A stretch of 64,000 nucleotides of DNA from Alistipes sp. Marseille-P5061 (GTDB taxonomy: Bacteria; Bacteroidota; Bacteroidia; Bacteroidales; Rikenellaceae), in NCBI RefSeq assembly GCF_900290115.1, contig NZ_LT985749.1:238730-302729 (forward strand). Reading direction: 5' to 3'. Below, piece after piece: positions 43,537-52,430 of the stretch; position 1 is the first letter of the stretch, and every line of letters starts with the position of its first letter. The translations under genes were made by a program, and so were the position numbers. Below the pieces are notes generated by a model. It was not told where the DNA came from, did not search any database, and saw only the letters and a list, made by a program, of their open reading frames with translations.

Positions 43537-44003
43537 CCTCCGACCGGCCTTTTCGCCCCCTCCGGCTGCCCCCTTCTTCATGTTCTTCCTACCCTGCCTT
43601 GACGCGCGGCCACACAACCACGCTATCCTGCCTTGCCACGCCGCCCCGTCTGTCGCCCGGTCTTTTCTCCCCCCGCCCGTTCTCTCCTCGCCGCCCACCC
43701 GGCCGCCCGCCGTTCCAGCCCTGCGGTACGACCCGGTCTGTCGCCCTGCCCGCCGCCCGGCCTCCTGACTTCACAGCCACTCCGTCACCCGTCCGCCCGC
43801 CGCTCCATCTGCCATCCCTATGCCCCCTGCCTTATAACCGCTCTCCGGTCCACGGCTCCGCCTTTCTAACACCCCGAACTCCCCGCTCCGCCACCCCACC
43901 GCTCGGCTGCTCTGGAAAATACCTCTCCCGGCGGTTTCGACCGACTCCTCCCGGCCGAACTGTCTCCCTCGGCACGCAAGACAGCAGATTTAGCCGGGAA
44001 AAA
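43537..44003 (+). other. C-rich, G-poor gene-free region
   Basis: About 465 bp after the glycosyltransferase stop, dominated by C and T on the plus strand with few G, and no hairpin plus T tract. No convincing gene. The composition resembles what Rho needs on a transcript, so it could be a Rho-dependent terminator zone for the gene before it (inference). The crcB promoter follows. Confidence 0.45.
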
Positions 44004-44034
44004 TTCGTTTTTTCACGCCGAAGCGGTATCTTTG
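44004..44034 (+). promoter_or_regulatory. Promoter of the fluoride riboswitch-crcB transcript
   Basis: -33-like TTCG (44004-44007), 19 bp, TATCTTTG (44027-44034). Predicted start is near 44041, immediately before the riboswitch. Confidence 0.75.
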
Positions 44035-44044
44035 CAGCCGCAAA

Positions 44045-44101
44045 GGCAATGGTATCTGCCTCAAACCGCCGCCCGTTCGGGATGTGCTGATGATACCTGC
44101 A
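44045..44101 (+). ncRNA. Fluoride (crcB) riboswitch
   Basis: Matches the crcB motif: GGCAATGGTATCTGCC, then TCAAAC, a variable GCCCGTTCGGG hairpin, and GTGCTGATGATACCTGC. Pairings GGCA/TGCC and GGTATC/GATACC support the pseudoknotted fold, and the AAAC and CTGATGA segments are conserved. It is followed by a perfect hairpin GTGGAGC-ACAC-GCTCCAC (44107-44124) that may belong to the expression platform. The next gene is crcB, the standard partner. Confidence 0.9.
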
Positions 44102-44223
44102 TAAACGTGGAGCACACGCTCCACCCAGGCAGTCGTTATGGCGGTTCATAAATTCACAACAGATTGGTCGGCCCGGACGTGCGGCAAAACCCGCCGCACG
44201 GAGCCCTTCAGACACTTCACGCT

Positions 44224-44601
44224 ATGGTAAAGACCCTCTTTTTCATCGGTGCCGGAAGTTTTGCCGGCGGTATTGCACGCTACCTTCTTTCGCGGCTCAT
44301 CCAGAGCCACGCCGCCTCGGGCTTTCCGTGGGGGACGCTGGCGGTCAACGTCGCCGGCTGCCTGGCCATCGGGCTGCTCTACGGTCTCTTCGAACGGGGG
44401 AACCTGCTCAACGCCGAGCTGAGGCTCTTCCTCACGGTGGGCTTCTGCGGCGGATTCACCACCTTCTCGACCTTCATCCACGAGAACTACGCCCTGCTGG
44501 GCGGGCAGCAGTTCCTCCACTTCGCAGGCTACGCCCTGCTGAGCTTCGCCCTGGGCATGCTGGCCGCCCACCTGGGCCATCTGCTCGTCCGGGTCTTCTG
44601 A
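44224..44601 (+). CDS. crcB: Fluoride ion exporter CrcB/Fluc
   Basis: 125 residues, four membrane helices: FFIGAGSFAGGIARYLLSR, WGTLAVNVAGCLAIGLLYG, LFLTVGFCGGFTTFSTF and YALLSFALGMLAAHLGHLL. The GFCGGFTTFSTF stretch carries the phenylalanine track and central Na+ site known from Fluc channels. Dimeric, fluoride-selective, inner membrane. ATG at 44224 begins the first helix. Expression is presumably raised by fluoride through the upstream riboswitch. Confidence 0.96.
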   Translation: MVKTLFFIGAGSFAGGIARYLLSRLIQSHAASGFPWGTLAVNVAGCLAIGLLYGLFERGNLLNAELRLFLTVGFCGGFTTFSTFIHENYALLGGQQFLHFAGYALLSFALGMLAAHLGHLLVRVF

Positions 44602-44659
44602 CCCCGCGCGGCGCAGCCACACCGGCGGCCGACACGCTCGGCCCCTGCCCCACAAAACG

Positions 44660-44697
44660 ACAAAAGGAGAGCCACCCCTTTCGGGATGGCTCTCCGC
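44660..44697. terminator. Bidirectional terminator between crcB and the fimbrial operon
   Basis: GGAGAGCCACCCC and GGGATGGCTCTCC arms. The minus-strand side is followed by TTTTGTCGTTTTG and would end the fimbrial operon. The plus side has the weaker GCTCTTAT after crcB. Confidence 0.8.
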
Positions 44698-44776
44698 TCT
44701 TATCGGCAGTTGATGCTCCGGGGCACCGCACGCGCATCCGGCCACACCGGACCGCCGCAGCCGCCTTCCGGAACCT

Positions 44777-47560
44777 CTATTGAATCGTCCAGTTCTTGCT
44801 CAGCACGAGGTCGGGCGAGGCGAAGAGCGCCTCGAGCGAGGTGACGGCGCCGTAGCGCTCCGAGCTGTTGAGCGGCGAATAGAGAATCGTCAGGTTGGCC
44901 GTCTTCCACTCGAAATCATACTCGCCGCGCAGCGTCAGCGTATAGCGTCCGTTAGCACCCACCGTAAAGTAACCGATGCGCGTACCGTCCGTACGTTCGA
45001 TGGTGACGAAGGCATCCTCCTCAACCGGCTGCACGGTCGCATCGCCGGGATTCGAGGTCTCGCCGTAGCTCATGACGCCCTCGATGGGCCGGTTGGTCAG
45101 CGTCACGCTCTCGGAGGTGAACGAAATGGTCTCATCGGAGGAGATGCTCACCGTCTCGCCGCTCACAATCTCCTTCGTCACGAAGTGGAACATATGCTGC
45201 GTCGATGCCGTAACCAGATATTCGTAGCCGACACGCCCCGTCTCGTTCACGGCCGTGAGCCCTTGGTCGCCATAGGCCGGGTCGGGCTCGAGGTTTCGGG
45301 TAGCGATGAAGCAGGTGTACTGCGCATTGCCCGGCGAGATGAACTCGGTGGTTTCGGAGGTGAAACCGCTCGTATCGAAGCTGACGGTCACGGGCACGCC
45401 CGGGCCATAGGGAATCATCTGCGTGCCATCCTCGCCCCGCACGTCGAAGTGGAAGGGGAAGTAGCCGTAGGTCGCAAGCTCCATCGTCGCCGAGGCATAC
45501 TGCGTCTGCTCGTCGGCAATGCGAATCGGCTCGTCGCTTACGGCCACACGGGTCCGGAAGCGAAGCGTATAGACACCCTCGCCATTGCGGTCCGAAGCCT
45601 GGGGCGTATAGCGCAGGTAGCGGCCGTTGGCCTCCATCTCGGGGTCGCTCGCCATCTCCTCCATGCCGGTCTGACCTTCGGCCGGGTCGAGGTTGTTGGT
45701 ATAGATGCGCACCGTGGTTCCGGGGTCGCCGGTCACGGCGCCGCCCGTCTCGGAGACGAAGCGGAACTGGAGCGTCAGCTCCGAACCGGCAATCTTCGGC
45801 ACGAGGGCGTACTGGATGCGCGCCGTATAGTCGCGCAGGCCGACGAACTCGAGCATCCGGCTGTCGTTGGTCACACGCAGGCGTTTGGTCACGGGCTCAA
45901 AATGCTCCGCCTCGAGGAGCACGGTGCTGTTGTTGTCGTTCAGGGCCCGGGTCGTGCGGAAGTAAATCCGGTGCGTGCCCGTCGTCTGGGCCTCGTAGAC
46001 GTATTTGTAGGGCCACTGCGTCTGCTCGCCCCACTCCTCATCGGGGTAGTCCTTCTGGAAAATCAACCGCAGCGGCGTCTCGGAGGTACCCGTAATCTCG
46101 TTGGCCGAGATGCGGCACTCGAGCGGAAGCAGCTCCTGGGGATAATCCTCCGGAATCTGGAAGACCAGCGTCACATCCTGGTCGCTCACGCTGCCGTTGA
46201 TGCCCGAGCTAATCCAGACGGGGGTGAAGACGAAGGGGCGGACCAGCATCAGCGAGACCGTACGCGAGAGCGCTCCGGCACGGATGCTCAACTCGGCATG
46301 ACGCGCCGTGGCACCGGCGGCAAAGGGGACTATTTCGACCGTACCCTCACCCGTCCGGGTATCGTAGTTGTTGACCACCATGTCGGTCTGGGCCACACGG
46401 TCGTTCGAAAGCCAGCTTACCGAGGGGGCCGTGAGCCCGGTGGTCGAGCCGTCGAGGTTGCAATACCGATAGGCAATCGTATAGCGTCCCTCGCTGCCGT
46501 CGAGCAGGTGGGTCGTCCGCTCGACCGTGAGCACGCGCTGACCGTCGGAGATGGTCGGCACCTCGGGCGAGACGGCCACATAGACGTCGTTGACGGGGAC
46601 ACCCTCCTTCGCCTCGGCGAAGGTCGCATAGGCGGGCGAGCTGGCCAGCGACTTGCGGATAATCACCTCGTACCACATGTTGCGGTAGATGGGCCACGGG
46701 GTCTTGTCCTCACGCAGGAAGAGCACCTTGTAGTAGGACCACTCGGGGGCTCCCACGGCACGCCCCTTGACAATCAGGTAGGTCTGGTCGCCCTCGGGGT
46801 TGGGGTCCTCGAAGATGTAGCGGTACTGGTCGTGGTCGACATCGGCGGCGTCGGTCGCCTTGACGGCATTGGTGGGCAGCGTCACGTAGAGGTTGGGATA
46901 GGAGCCGTCACCGGCCGTCGCATCCCACCCGAAGGTGAGCGACACGGGGTCGAACGGCGCTACGGTGCCGTTGGCGTAGGTGTTGCAGATGGAGAAGCCG
47001 TCGGTCTCGAACTCGCCGGCCAGGCTCTCGTCGACCCGCACCTCGATGCGCGCCTGGTTGCGCACCATCTGGATGTGGATGCTCTCGCCCGAGGTGAAGT
47101 CGCCCTCGTGGCGGTACTCCGACCAGTAGACCATCTTGCCCGAGGTGGACTCGAGCAGCGGAATGACCGAGGTGACGTAGCTGCCGACGTTCTGCGCATC
47201 GTCGAAGTTGTCGAGGTTGGCATTGGCCACGAAGTGGATGATGCGGGTGCTCGACGGAATCTGGAGCGTGAACTCACCCTCCAGCACGGGGGGCGCCGTC
47301 TTGACGTCGGCCCGCACGCGGCTGATGAACATGCCTCCCTCGCCGAAGCAGAAGGCATAGAGCGACTGGATGCCCCAGCCGTCGTTGTCGACGCTGCGCG
47401 TCTGGACGACCGTCATGTCGGGCACCGTCACGGTACCGGTGAGGGTGACCGTTCCGTCGGCCGACGGTGTCGGTCCGCCCGCCGACCGGGTCGGGTCCTC
47501 GCTGCAGGCCGCAAAGGTGGCTGCGGCCAGAAGGAATATCGCTGCAAAAAGACGTTTCAT
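44777..47560 (-). CDS. Large fimbrillin/tip-like lipoprotein (DUF4906-type)
   Basis: 927 residues, lipobox FAACS (Cys19). The N-terminal 300 residues resemble a fimbrillin: DMTVVQTRSVDNDGWGIQSLYAFCF, then a FTLQIPSSTRIIHFVANAN strand typical of FimB/Mfa proteins. Thr54-Arg55-Ser56 is a candidate Arg-protease maturation site. The long remainder is repeated beta-sandwich modules with RTVSLMLVRPFVFTP, TLQFRFVSETGG and YTLTLRGEYDFEWK. Size and last position in the operon fit a tip or accessory adhesin. The exact family name is from memory. Confidence 0.72.
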   Translation of the reverse strand: MKRLFAAIFLLAAATFAACSEDPTRSAGGPTPSADGTVTLTGTVTVPDMTVVQTRSVDNDGWGIQSLYAFCFGEGGMFISRVRADVKTAPPVLEGEFTLQIPSSTRIIHFVANANLDNFDDAQNVGSYVTSVIPLLESTSGKMVYWSEYRHEGDFTSGESIHIQMVRNQARIEVRVDESLAGEFETDGFSICNTYANGTVAPFDPVSLTFGWDATAGDGSYPNLYVTLPTNAVKATDAADVDHDQYRYIFEDPNPEGDQTYLIVKGRAVGAPEWSYYKVLFLREDKTPWPIYRNMWYEVIIRKSLASSPAYATFAEAKEGVPVNDVYVAVSPEVPTISDGQRVLTVERTTHLLDGSEGRYTIAYRYCNLDGSTTGLTAPSVSWLSNDRVAQTDMVVNNYDTRTGEGTVEIVPFAAGATARHAELSIRAGALSRTVSLMLVRPFVFTPVWISSGINGSVSDQDVTLVFQIPEDYPQELLPLECRISANEITGTSETPLRLIFQKDYPDEEWGEQTQWPYKYVYEAQTTGTHRIYFRTTRALNDNNSTVLLEAEHFEPVTKRLRVTNDSRMLEFVGLRDYTARIQYALVPKIAGSELTLQFRFVSETGGAVTGDPGTTVRIYTNNLDPAEGQTGMEEMASDPEMEANGRYLRYTPQASDRNGEGVYTLRFRTRVAVSDEPIRIADEQTQYASATMELATYGYFPFHFDVRGEDGTQMIPYGPGVPVTVSFDTSGFTSETTEFISPGNAQYTCFIATRNLEPDPAYGDQGLTAVNETGRVGYEYLVTASTQHMFHFVTKEIVSGETVSISSDETISFTSESVTLTNRPIEGVMSYGETSNPGDATVQPVEEDAFVTIERTDGTRIGYFTVGANGRYTLTLRGEYDFEWKTANLTILYSPLNSSERYGAVTSLEALFASPDLVLSKNWTIQ

Positions 47561-47580
47561 ACGCTTTTCGATGTTTTACG

Positions 47581-49917
47581 TTATTTGTCGGCCTTCACGT
47601 CGCGCACGCAACGGACGGCGGGCTCATTCTGAGAAGTCGAGTAACCGCCCCAGTCAGTACCTCCCTCTGAACCGAAATCGTAGGTGCTGATTCCGTACTT
47701 ATTCTTGTAGGGGCCATCGGCGCACCAGTACCAATAGGCCCGGAAGGTCTGCTTCACGACACTCGGGTTAGGGTCTGCTGTCGTACCGGGTCGCTGATAG
47801 TAGGTCAACACATCCATCTCGGCGCGGGTAGGCAGACGCCAGTCATCGTAGACGACTCCGGCCGCAGTCTTCTCTACATACTGTTTGCAATGCTGTTCAA
47901 CCTCGCTCCGGTTACCCCATGCTTTAGTGCAACCCAACTGCGAGGCAACCATCAGCGACGGAGACACAAGCAGATTGTTGTCCGGAGTATTGACCGTATA
48001 ACCATTGGAATCGGTCTGGGGAATACCCAAACGATGCTGACCGTTGGTCGAGGTCATATGCAGGTGATAGATGCGCGCATTATTCAGGTTCACCGTAACC
48101 GGTTTTCCGCCAAACAGACTCCAGTCCGTATACAGTTGAAGATTCCAGTCGTTATCGTGCCCCCAACTTATCGGATTGTTGTAGTAATATTGATAAATTA
48201 CCGACTCTCCATTCGTTGCATTGGTCGAATAGACGACCATCGAGAAGAACTGCAGGTCCCAGAAGCCGATTACGTAACCGCCGCCCGAACCGGCGTAAAT
48301 TCTATCGCCACTGGTTGAATTGCGCGTAGGGGCCTGTTCATAGCTGAAGCAGCTGCTGTTGGGCTGTCCCAGCGTTCCGTCATCCACATAGGAGTACCAC
48401 GACTGCTCCGAAGTAAAGTACTCCAGCGGATACTGCTCCACAAAGAGCGTATCGGTCACGCCCTGCTGGTTCTCCACCGAGATGCGGATGTATTTCGGCA
48501 CGTTGTTGGTCGGCGTCGCGCTTGCAATCTTCAGATAGCCCGTATATCCGGCTTCGTCCGACTGACTCAGCGTCGGGTAGAACTCGCCGGCCGCAACCTG
48601 CTGCTTCCGACCGTAATCGTCGAAATAGTAGGCCTCGATGACCCGCGTTTTGGTCGTCGCCATGTCGAGCGGGCTGGTCGAGATGAAGTAGACCGAATCC
48701 TGCGTGGTGTTGGCCATCGTAAGCGCATTGCGCTTGAGCACGAGGAACTGCAGGTCGTCAGGGTTGACGTCGATGGTGATTTTCTGCCAGTCGAGAATCT
48801 CGAACGTGCACTGCGGGTCGAGCTCGACAGGCACCTCGGGGGTTGAGGAGCCCAGCGTGCGCAGCGTCGCGCGTACGCGGTAGAGGTGGTTGCGCAGCAG
48901 CTTGTTGTTCGCATCGGCATCCTGCCCGTAGTTGAGCTGCACCTTGTAGTAGTTGTGCGACTTCTGCTCAACGGAGGCCTCGCCCAGCGGCTCGCCCGCC
49001 GCCGTATAGCGCTGCGTGCGGACCGTAATCGGAATGTCGACGTTGACAAAAGTCTCCTGGTCAATCGTATGTGCGCCGCTCCAGTCGTTGGGATAGCAGT
49101 AGAAGGAGAGCGTCGAACGGCTGTCGCCGATGACCTCGAAGCTGGTCCACGCCTCGTTCGTCACCAGATGGCCCTCCAGCTCGGCAAGCGAGAGCTCGTG
49201 TCCGGCGACCATGCGCACCCGGTCGGCCGCATTGTGCAGACGGCCGAGCGTTCCGCCGAAGAAGGCATACGTCGTCTCGACATATCCGCCGGGGTTGTCC
49301 GCCGCCGTATCATCGCTCCGCACGGGGGCGCCGATGGTCACCTCGACGCACACCTTCACGGCCGCACGCGTCAGCGGCACCGTGACCTCGACCAGATTGC
49401 CCGTGCCGTCGTTGAGCTGCGCGGAGGTCTCGCCCTCCATGAGCAGCGACTGGAGCGTCGACTCGGTCCGACTCGTCAGCTGCGACGTCACGGCCACCAT
49501 CTCGGCAAGTTCCGAACGGCTCGGCCACGAGGCCTCCTCCTCGGGGAAGGGGGCGTTGCCGTCCTCGCCGTCGCGGTAGTTGGCCACCACATGCACCTCG
49601 TAGGGCTGGCCTACGACGAAATCGGTTGCCAGTACCTGGCTCAGAGGCACCGGAGCGCCGTTCTGGGGGATGGAGAGCCGCTCGTAATGGAGGCACTGCT
49701 CGCCGTCGTAGATGAAGACGTCGGCCGTCTCGACCCGGCTTTCGGAGCCGGTGCCGGCCTCCTCGCCCTGGACCGTAGCCTCATCCCCGGTCGGGAACTG
49801 CAGGTAGATGCGTCCGCGCTCCGGCTGCCACTGCGACCGGGGCTCCTCCGTCGAGCAGGCCGTGAGGGCCAGCGCCGCGGCCGCGAGAATCATCGAATAT
49901 CGGTATATTCGTATCAT
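47581..49917 (-). CDS. Fimbrillin-like lipoprotein with C-terminal Fib-succ-major/DUF1566-like module
   Basis: 778 residues, lipobox LALTAC (Cys21). The N-terminal half shows the fimbrillin pattern (VETADVFIYDGEQCLHYERL, VVANYRDGED, a LLRNHLYRVRATL strand and a TFEILDWQKITIDV end). Ser60-Arg61 is at the expected maturation position. The C-terminal about 300 residues are different: Gly/Asn/Tyr-rich, ending DDWRLPTRAEMDVLTYYQ and AVRCVRDVK, as in proteins with Fibrobacter-type paralogous or DUF1566 modules. That half (about 47640-48450) is visibly richer in A+T than its surroundings, suggesting import by recombination. Confidence 0.7.
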   Translation of the reverse strand: MIRIYRYSMILAAAALALTACSTEEPRSQWQPERGRIYLQFPTGDEATVQGEEAGTGSESRVETADVFIYDGEQCLHYERLSIPQNGAPVPLSQVLATDFVVGQPYEVHVVANYRDGEDGNAPFPEEEASWPSRSELAEMVAVTSQLTSRTESTLQSLLMEGETSAQLNDGTGNLVEVTVPLTRAAVKVCVEVTIGAPVRSDDTAADNPGGYVETTYAFFGGTLGRLHNAADRVRMVAGHELSLAELEGHLVTNEAWTSFEVIGDSRSTLSFYCYPNDWSGAHTIDQETFVNVDIPITVRTQRYTAAGEPLGEASVEQKSHNYYKVQLNYGQDADANNKLLRNHLYRVRATLRTLGSSTPEVPVELDPQCTFEILDWQKITIDVNPDDLQFLVLKRNALTMANTTQDSVYFISTSPLDMATTKTRVIEAYYFDDYGRKQQVAAGEFYPTLSQSDEAGYTGYLKIASATPTNNVPKYIRISVENQQGVTDTLFVEQYPLEYFTSEQSWYSYVDDGTLGQPNSSCFSYEQAPTRNSTSGDRIYAGSGGGYVIGFWDLQFFSMVVYSTNATNGESVIYQYYYNNPISWGHDNDWNLQLYTDWSLFGGKPVTVNLNNARIYHLHMTSTNGQHRLGIPQTDSNGYTVNTPDNNLLVSPSLMVASQLGCTKAWGNRSEVEQHCKQYVEKTAAGVVYDDWRLPTRAEMDVLTYYQRPGTTADPNPSVVKQTFRAYWYWCADGPYKNKYGISTYDFGSEGGTDWGGYSTSQNEPAVRCVRDVKADK

Positions 49918-49933
49918 AATGCGTTCCTATGCT

Positions 49934-51322
49934 TTACTGTTCCTTCTGGACAATCTGGTATACGTGGGCATCGGTGCTGCCGTAGAGCAGGTCGGGGTTA
50001 ATCAGCAGGGCCTCGAAGTCGGACGAACCCGCCATCTGGAGCGAGATGACCAGACGCGTCGAGGGGTCGGTCATCGAGCCGTCGGCCCCCTGGACCTGAC
50101 GGTAGGGCGAGGTGGCCATGACGCGGATGTAGGCCGGCTGACCGCCCGCAACCACGACGCCGTTCTGCACGCCGCCGTTGATGTCCGAGAAGGCGAAATC
50201 GGTCGAATTGGTGAGCGAAGCGTTCCACAGGGCCCCGACCGGCGCCGTGATGTAGAACTCGAAGGACTGCATGCGGGCGTCGCCCGGAATCTGGTCGTAG
50301 ACCACCGTCAGCTCGCCGTCAGCGGTCGAGGGCGGGGTCATCGGACCGCATTCGAAGGTCGCCGTCGAGACGTCGCCCCACTCGATGTCGGACTCCTCGG
50401 TCTGCCAGTCGAGTACGTCGACCGAAACCGAAATACCCGACGACTTGACCTCGGCCAGCACGCGGTAGATGGTGTTGCGCAGCAGCTTGCAGTCGGGGTG
50501 CGCCGCATCGGCAATGCGGCACGTGCGGGTCATCTCCATGCCGTCGACATCGAGCACGACCGTCAGTTCGGGAACATCGTCCGCAGCCGTCGTCCCGGGC
50601 ACATACTGGAAGGAGTAGAAGCGCGCGGCGGGGGCCGTGGCGGCAGTCACCTCCGAGGGGCGGACACCGACCGTATAGTCGAGTTCGTCCTTCGTGCGGG
50701 TACGCGTGACCGGCGCGGCGGGCATGCCCGCATCACCGGGGCGCATCGTCGTATTGAGCACCTGACCGGCCAGTTGCACGCTGCGCACCTTCACCGAGCG
50801 CCCCGTAACCAGCTCCGGAGTACCGAAGACATGCACGTCGACGCGCGCCACCAGACGCACCAGCTCGATGCTCATCGCACCGCTCTGCGGCACCGCGGCC
50901 TCGCCCAGCATGAGCAGCTGGTCGGGCTGGAAGTCGAGCGACTTGGTCGCCACGAGGCTCGTCAGCTCGTCGTAGTTCATCGTCAGCGAGAGCGTACGCT
51001 CCAGGTCGCTGTCCTCGTAGTTGGCGATGACCACCGCGCGCGTAGCCTCGACAGGCAGACGGAAGACCTCCTCGTAGGTATCCCGCCCGGGGGTAAAGCT
51101 CCTAAAGACGGTCTTGCTGTTGGTGCCGTCGTCGGTGAAGAAGTAGAAGACCAGGCTCCGGAACAGGTTGTCGTTCTGCGCCACGTTCTCGTCGGCCGCA
51201 CGCGTGTCGAGCGAGACGAAGAGGTCGCGCTCGCCCACGGCACCGGCACCGCGCTCCTTCTGGCACGAAAAGACCGTGAGAGCCGCAAGCAGCCATATTC
51301 CTATTTTCAATGCATGTTTCAT
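49934..51322 (-). CDS. Fimbrillin-family lipoprotein
   Basis: 462 residues, lipobox TVFSC (Cys20). Thr40-Arg41-Ala42 is a candidate maturation site. Pattern: LFRSLVFYFFTDDG, AVVIANYEDSDLERTL, VRLVARVDVHVFG, then KLLRNTIYRVLAEVKSSG and VDVLDWQTEESDIEW, where the W-x-T motif and IYRV strand are standard in Bacteroidota fimbrillins. A further beta-sandwich follows. Likely accessory subunit of the type V pilus. Operon gene between the Mfa2/FimB-like protein and the previous two. Confidence 0.75.
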   Translation of the reverse strand: MKHALKIGIWLLAALTVFSCQKERGAGAVGERDLFVSLDTRAADENVAQNDNLFRSLVFYFFTDDGTNSKTVFRSFTPGRDTYEEVFRLPVEATRAVVIANYEDSDLERTLSLTMNYDELTSLVATKSLDFQPDQLLMLGEAAVPQSGAMSIELVRLVARVDVHVFGTPELVTGRSVKVRSVQLAGQVLNTTMRPGDAGMPAAPVTRTRTKDELDYTVGVRPSEVTAATAPAARFYSFQYVPGTTAADDVPELTVVLDVDGMEMTRTCRIADAAHPDCKLLRNTIYRVLAEVKSSGISVSVDVLDWQTEESDIEWGDVSTATFECGPMTPPSTADGELTVVYDQIPGDARMQSFEFYITAPVGALWNASLTNSTDFAFSDINGGVQNGVVVAGGQPAYIRVMATSPYRQVQGADGSMTDPSTRLVISLQMAGSSDFEALLINPDLLYGSTDAHVYQIVQKEQ

Positions 51323-51358
51323 GACATACGCATGTTAGCAGGTTCCAACGCTCCCGCG

Positions 51359-52336
51359 TCAAAGGTCGGGAGTGATATCGACGATTTTCCAGCCGTTAAT
51401 CCACACCTCGGCGACCACGTTCATCTCCAGCTTGATGCGGAAGTCGAACAGGTCCTCACGGTCGAGGTCCTCCTGGGTCGCAAGCGCGGGATTCTCCATG
51501 ATGGCTTCGATGAGCGACTTGCGGTAGATATCGGTATTCTGCTCCTTGTCGTGCACCACCAGCATGGACTGGCACGAGCGGTCGGCCATCAGTCGAAGCA
51601 TCGACATCGTCTGCCGGCTCTCCTGCCCCGCATCGGTGCGGTCGTAGGGAGTATATGTCAGAGTGAGGGCTCCATCCCCCAGCGTATTGTCGGCGTTGTA
51701 GCGTCCGTTGGCCGAGGTGCAGTATACCTCGAACCGGTCGTCAGCCCGACCTGCGGCAGAACCGTCGGTCGTATTTCCGGGTGTCGTATCGACCAGCGTG
51801 ACACGCACGTCACTCGTATTCTTGGTCAGCGACACGGTATAGGTGTTGCTCCGCGTATAGTCGGAGACCACCCCTGTGATGATGCCATGGTACAAATCAT
51901 CCACGTCGGAGTCCACGGCAGGCTCACCGTCGACGCGGTATTTCAACATGAAATTCTCGATTCGGGTCACACCGGCCTCCGGTGCGGAGAAATCGGACGT
52001 GGAGTTGTCCCCCACGATGTAGTCACCCAGAGGTCCGGCCCACACCACGAGCGTATAGACGCCGTCGGGCAGCGGCAGCACCATCCGGTAGTCGTTGGTC
52101 AGATGTTCGCCCGCGTCGGAGTATGAACCGACGAATATTCCATTCTCGTCGAAGGCGTAGGTCGTCACCTTGTCGACCTCGGAGCCGAAGAGGTTCTCCT
52201 GCTCGCTGTTCAACGAATATTCGTACACCACGCCGACCCCGGGGCGGCAGCCCGAAAGGTCCTCCCTGATGCACCCCGCCGCACCCGACAGCAGCAGCGT
52301 CAGGGCGAGTCCGGTTATTTTACATCTCATTGACAT
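51359..52336 (-). CDS. FimB/Mfa2-family fimbrial anchor lipoprotein
   Basis: 325 residues from ATG at 52336 (ATG at 52330 equally possible). Lipobox GAAGC precedes IREDLSGCRPGVGVVYEYSLNSE, matching the FimB/Mfa2 start of Cys, then a short charged linker with a second Cys and a beta strand. TLVVWAGPLGDY, LYHGII and FRIKLEMNVVAEVWINGWKIV at the end also fit. In P. gingivalis Mfa2 and FimB stay lipid-anchored and limit pilus length (known). It follows the terminator after the major fimbrillin. Confidence 0.85.
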   Translation of the reverse strand: MSMRCKITGLALTLLLSGAAGCIREDLSGCRPGVGVVYEYSLNSEQENLFGSEVDKVTTYAFDENGIFVGSYSDAGEHLTNDYRMVLPLPDGVYTLVVWAGPLGDYIVGDNSTSDFSAPEAGVTRIENFMLKYRVDGEPAVDSDVDDLYHGIITGVVSDYTRSNTYTVSLTKNTSDVRVTLVDTTPGNTTDGSAAGRADDRFEVYCTSANGRYNADNTLGDGALTLTYTPYDRTDAGQESRQTMSMLRLMADRSCQSMLVVHDKEQNTDIYRKSLIEAIMENPALATQEDLDREDLFDFRIKLEMNVVAEVWINGWKIVDITPDL

Positions 52337-52372
52337 TCGTGCGAATCTTAATGTGAAGCTTTTTTTGAAAAA

Positions 52373-52404
52373 GGGTGCGGAGCGGAGCTCGCCGCTCCGC
52401 ACCC
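52373..52404 (-). terminator. Terminator/attenuator between major fimbrillin and anchor genes
   Basis: Minus strand: GGGTGCGGAGCGGC, loop GAGCT, CCGCTCCGCACCC, followed by TTTTTCAAAAAAA. It lies between the major fimbrillin stop (52431) and the Mfa2-like start (52336). Partial read-through would give much more major subunit than anchor. Confidence 0.8.
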
Positions 52405-52430
52405 CGTATGACACAGGCAGAAAGGATGGA

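Noticed and set aside
44048..44089. 14-codon ORF inside the fluoride riboswitch
   Set aside because: Its bases are explained by the conserved aptamer; no evidence that it is translated.
43520..44090. Pro/Arg-rich plus-strand ORFs in the C-rich gap before crcB
   Set aside because: Low-complexity composition, no family resemblance, and they run through the riboswitch.
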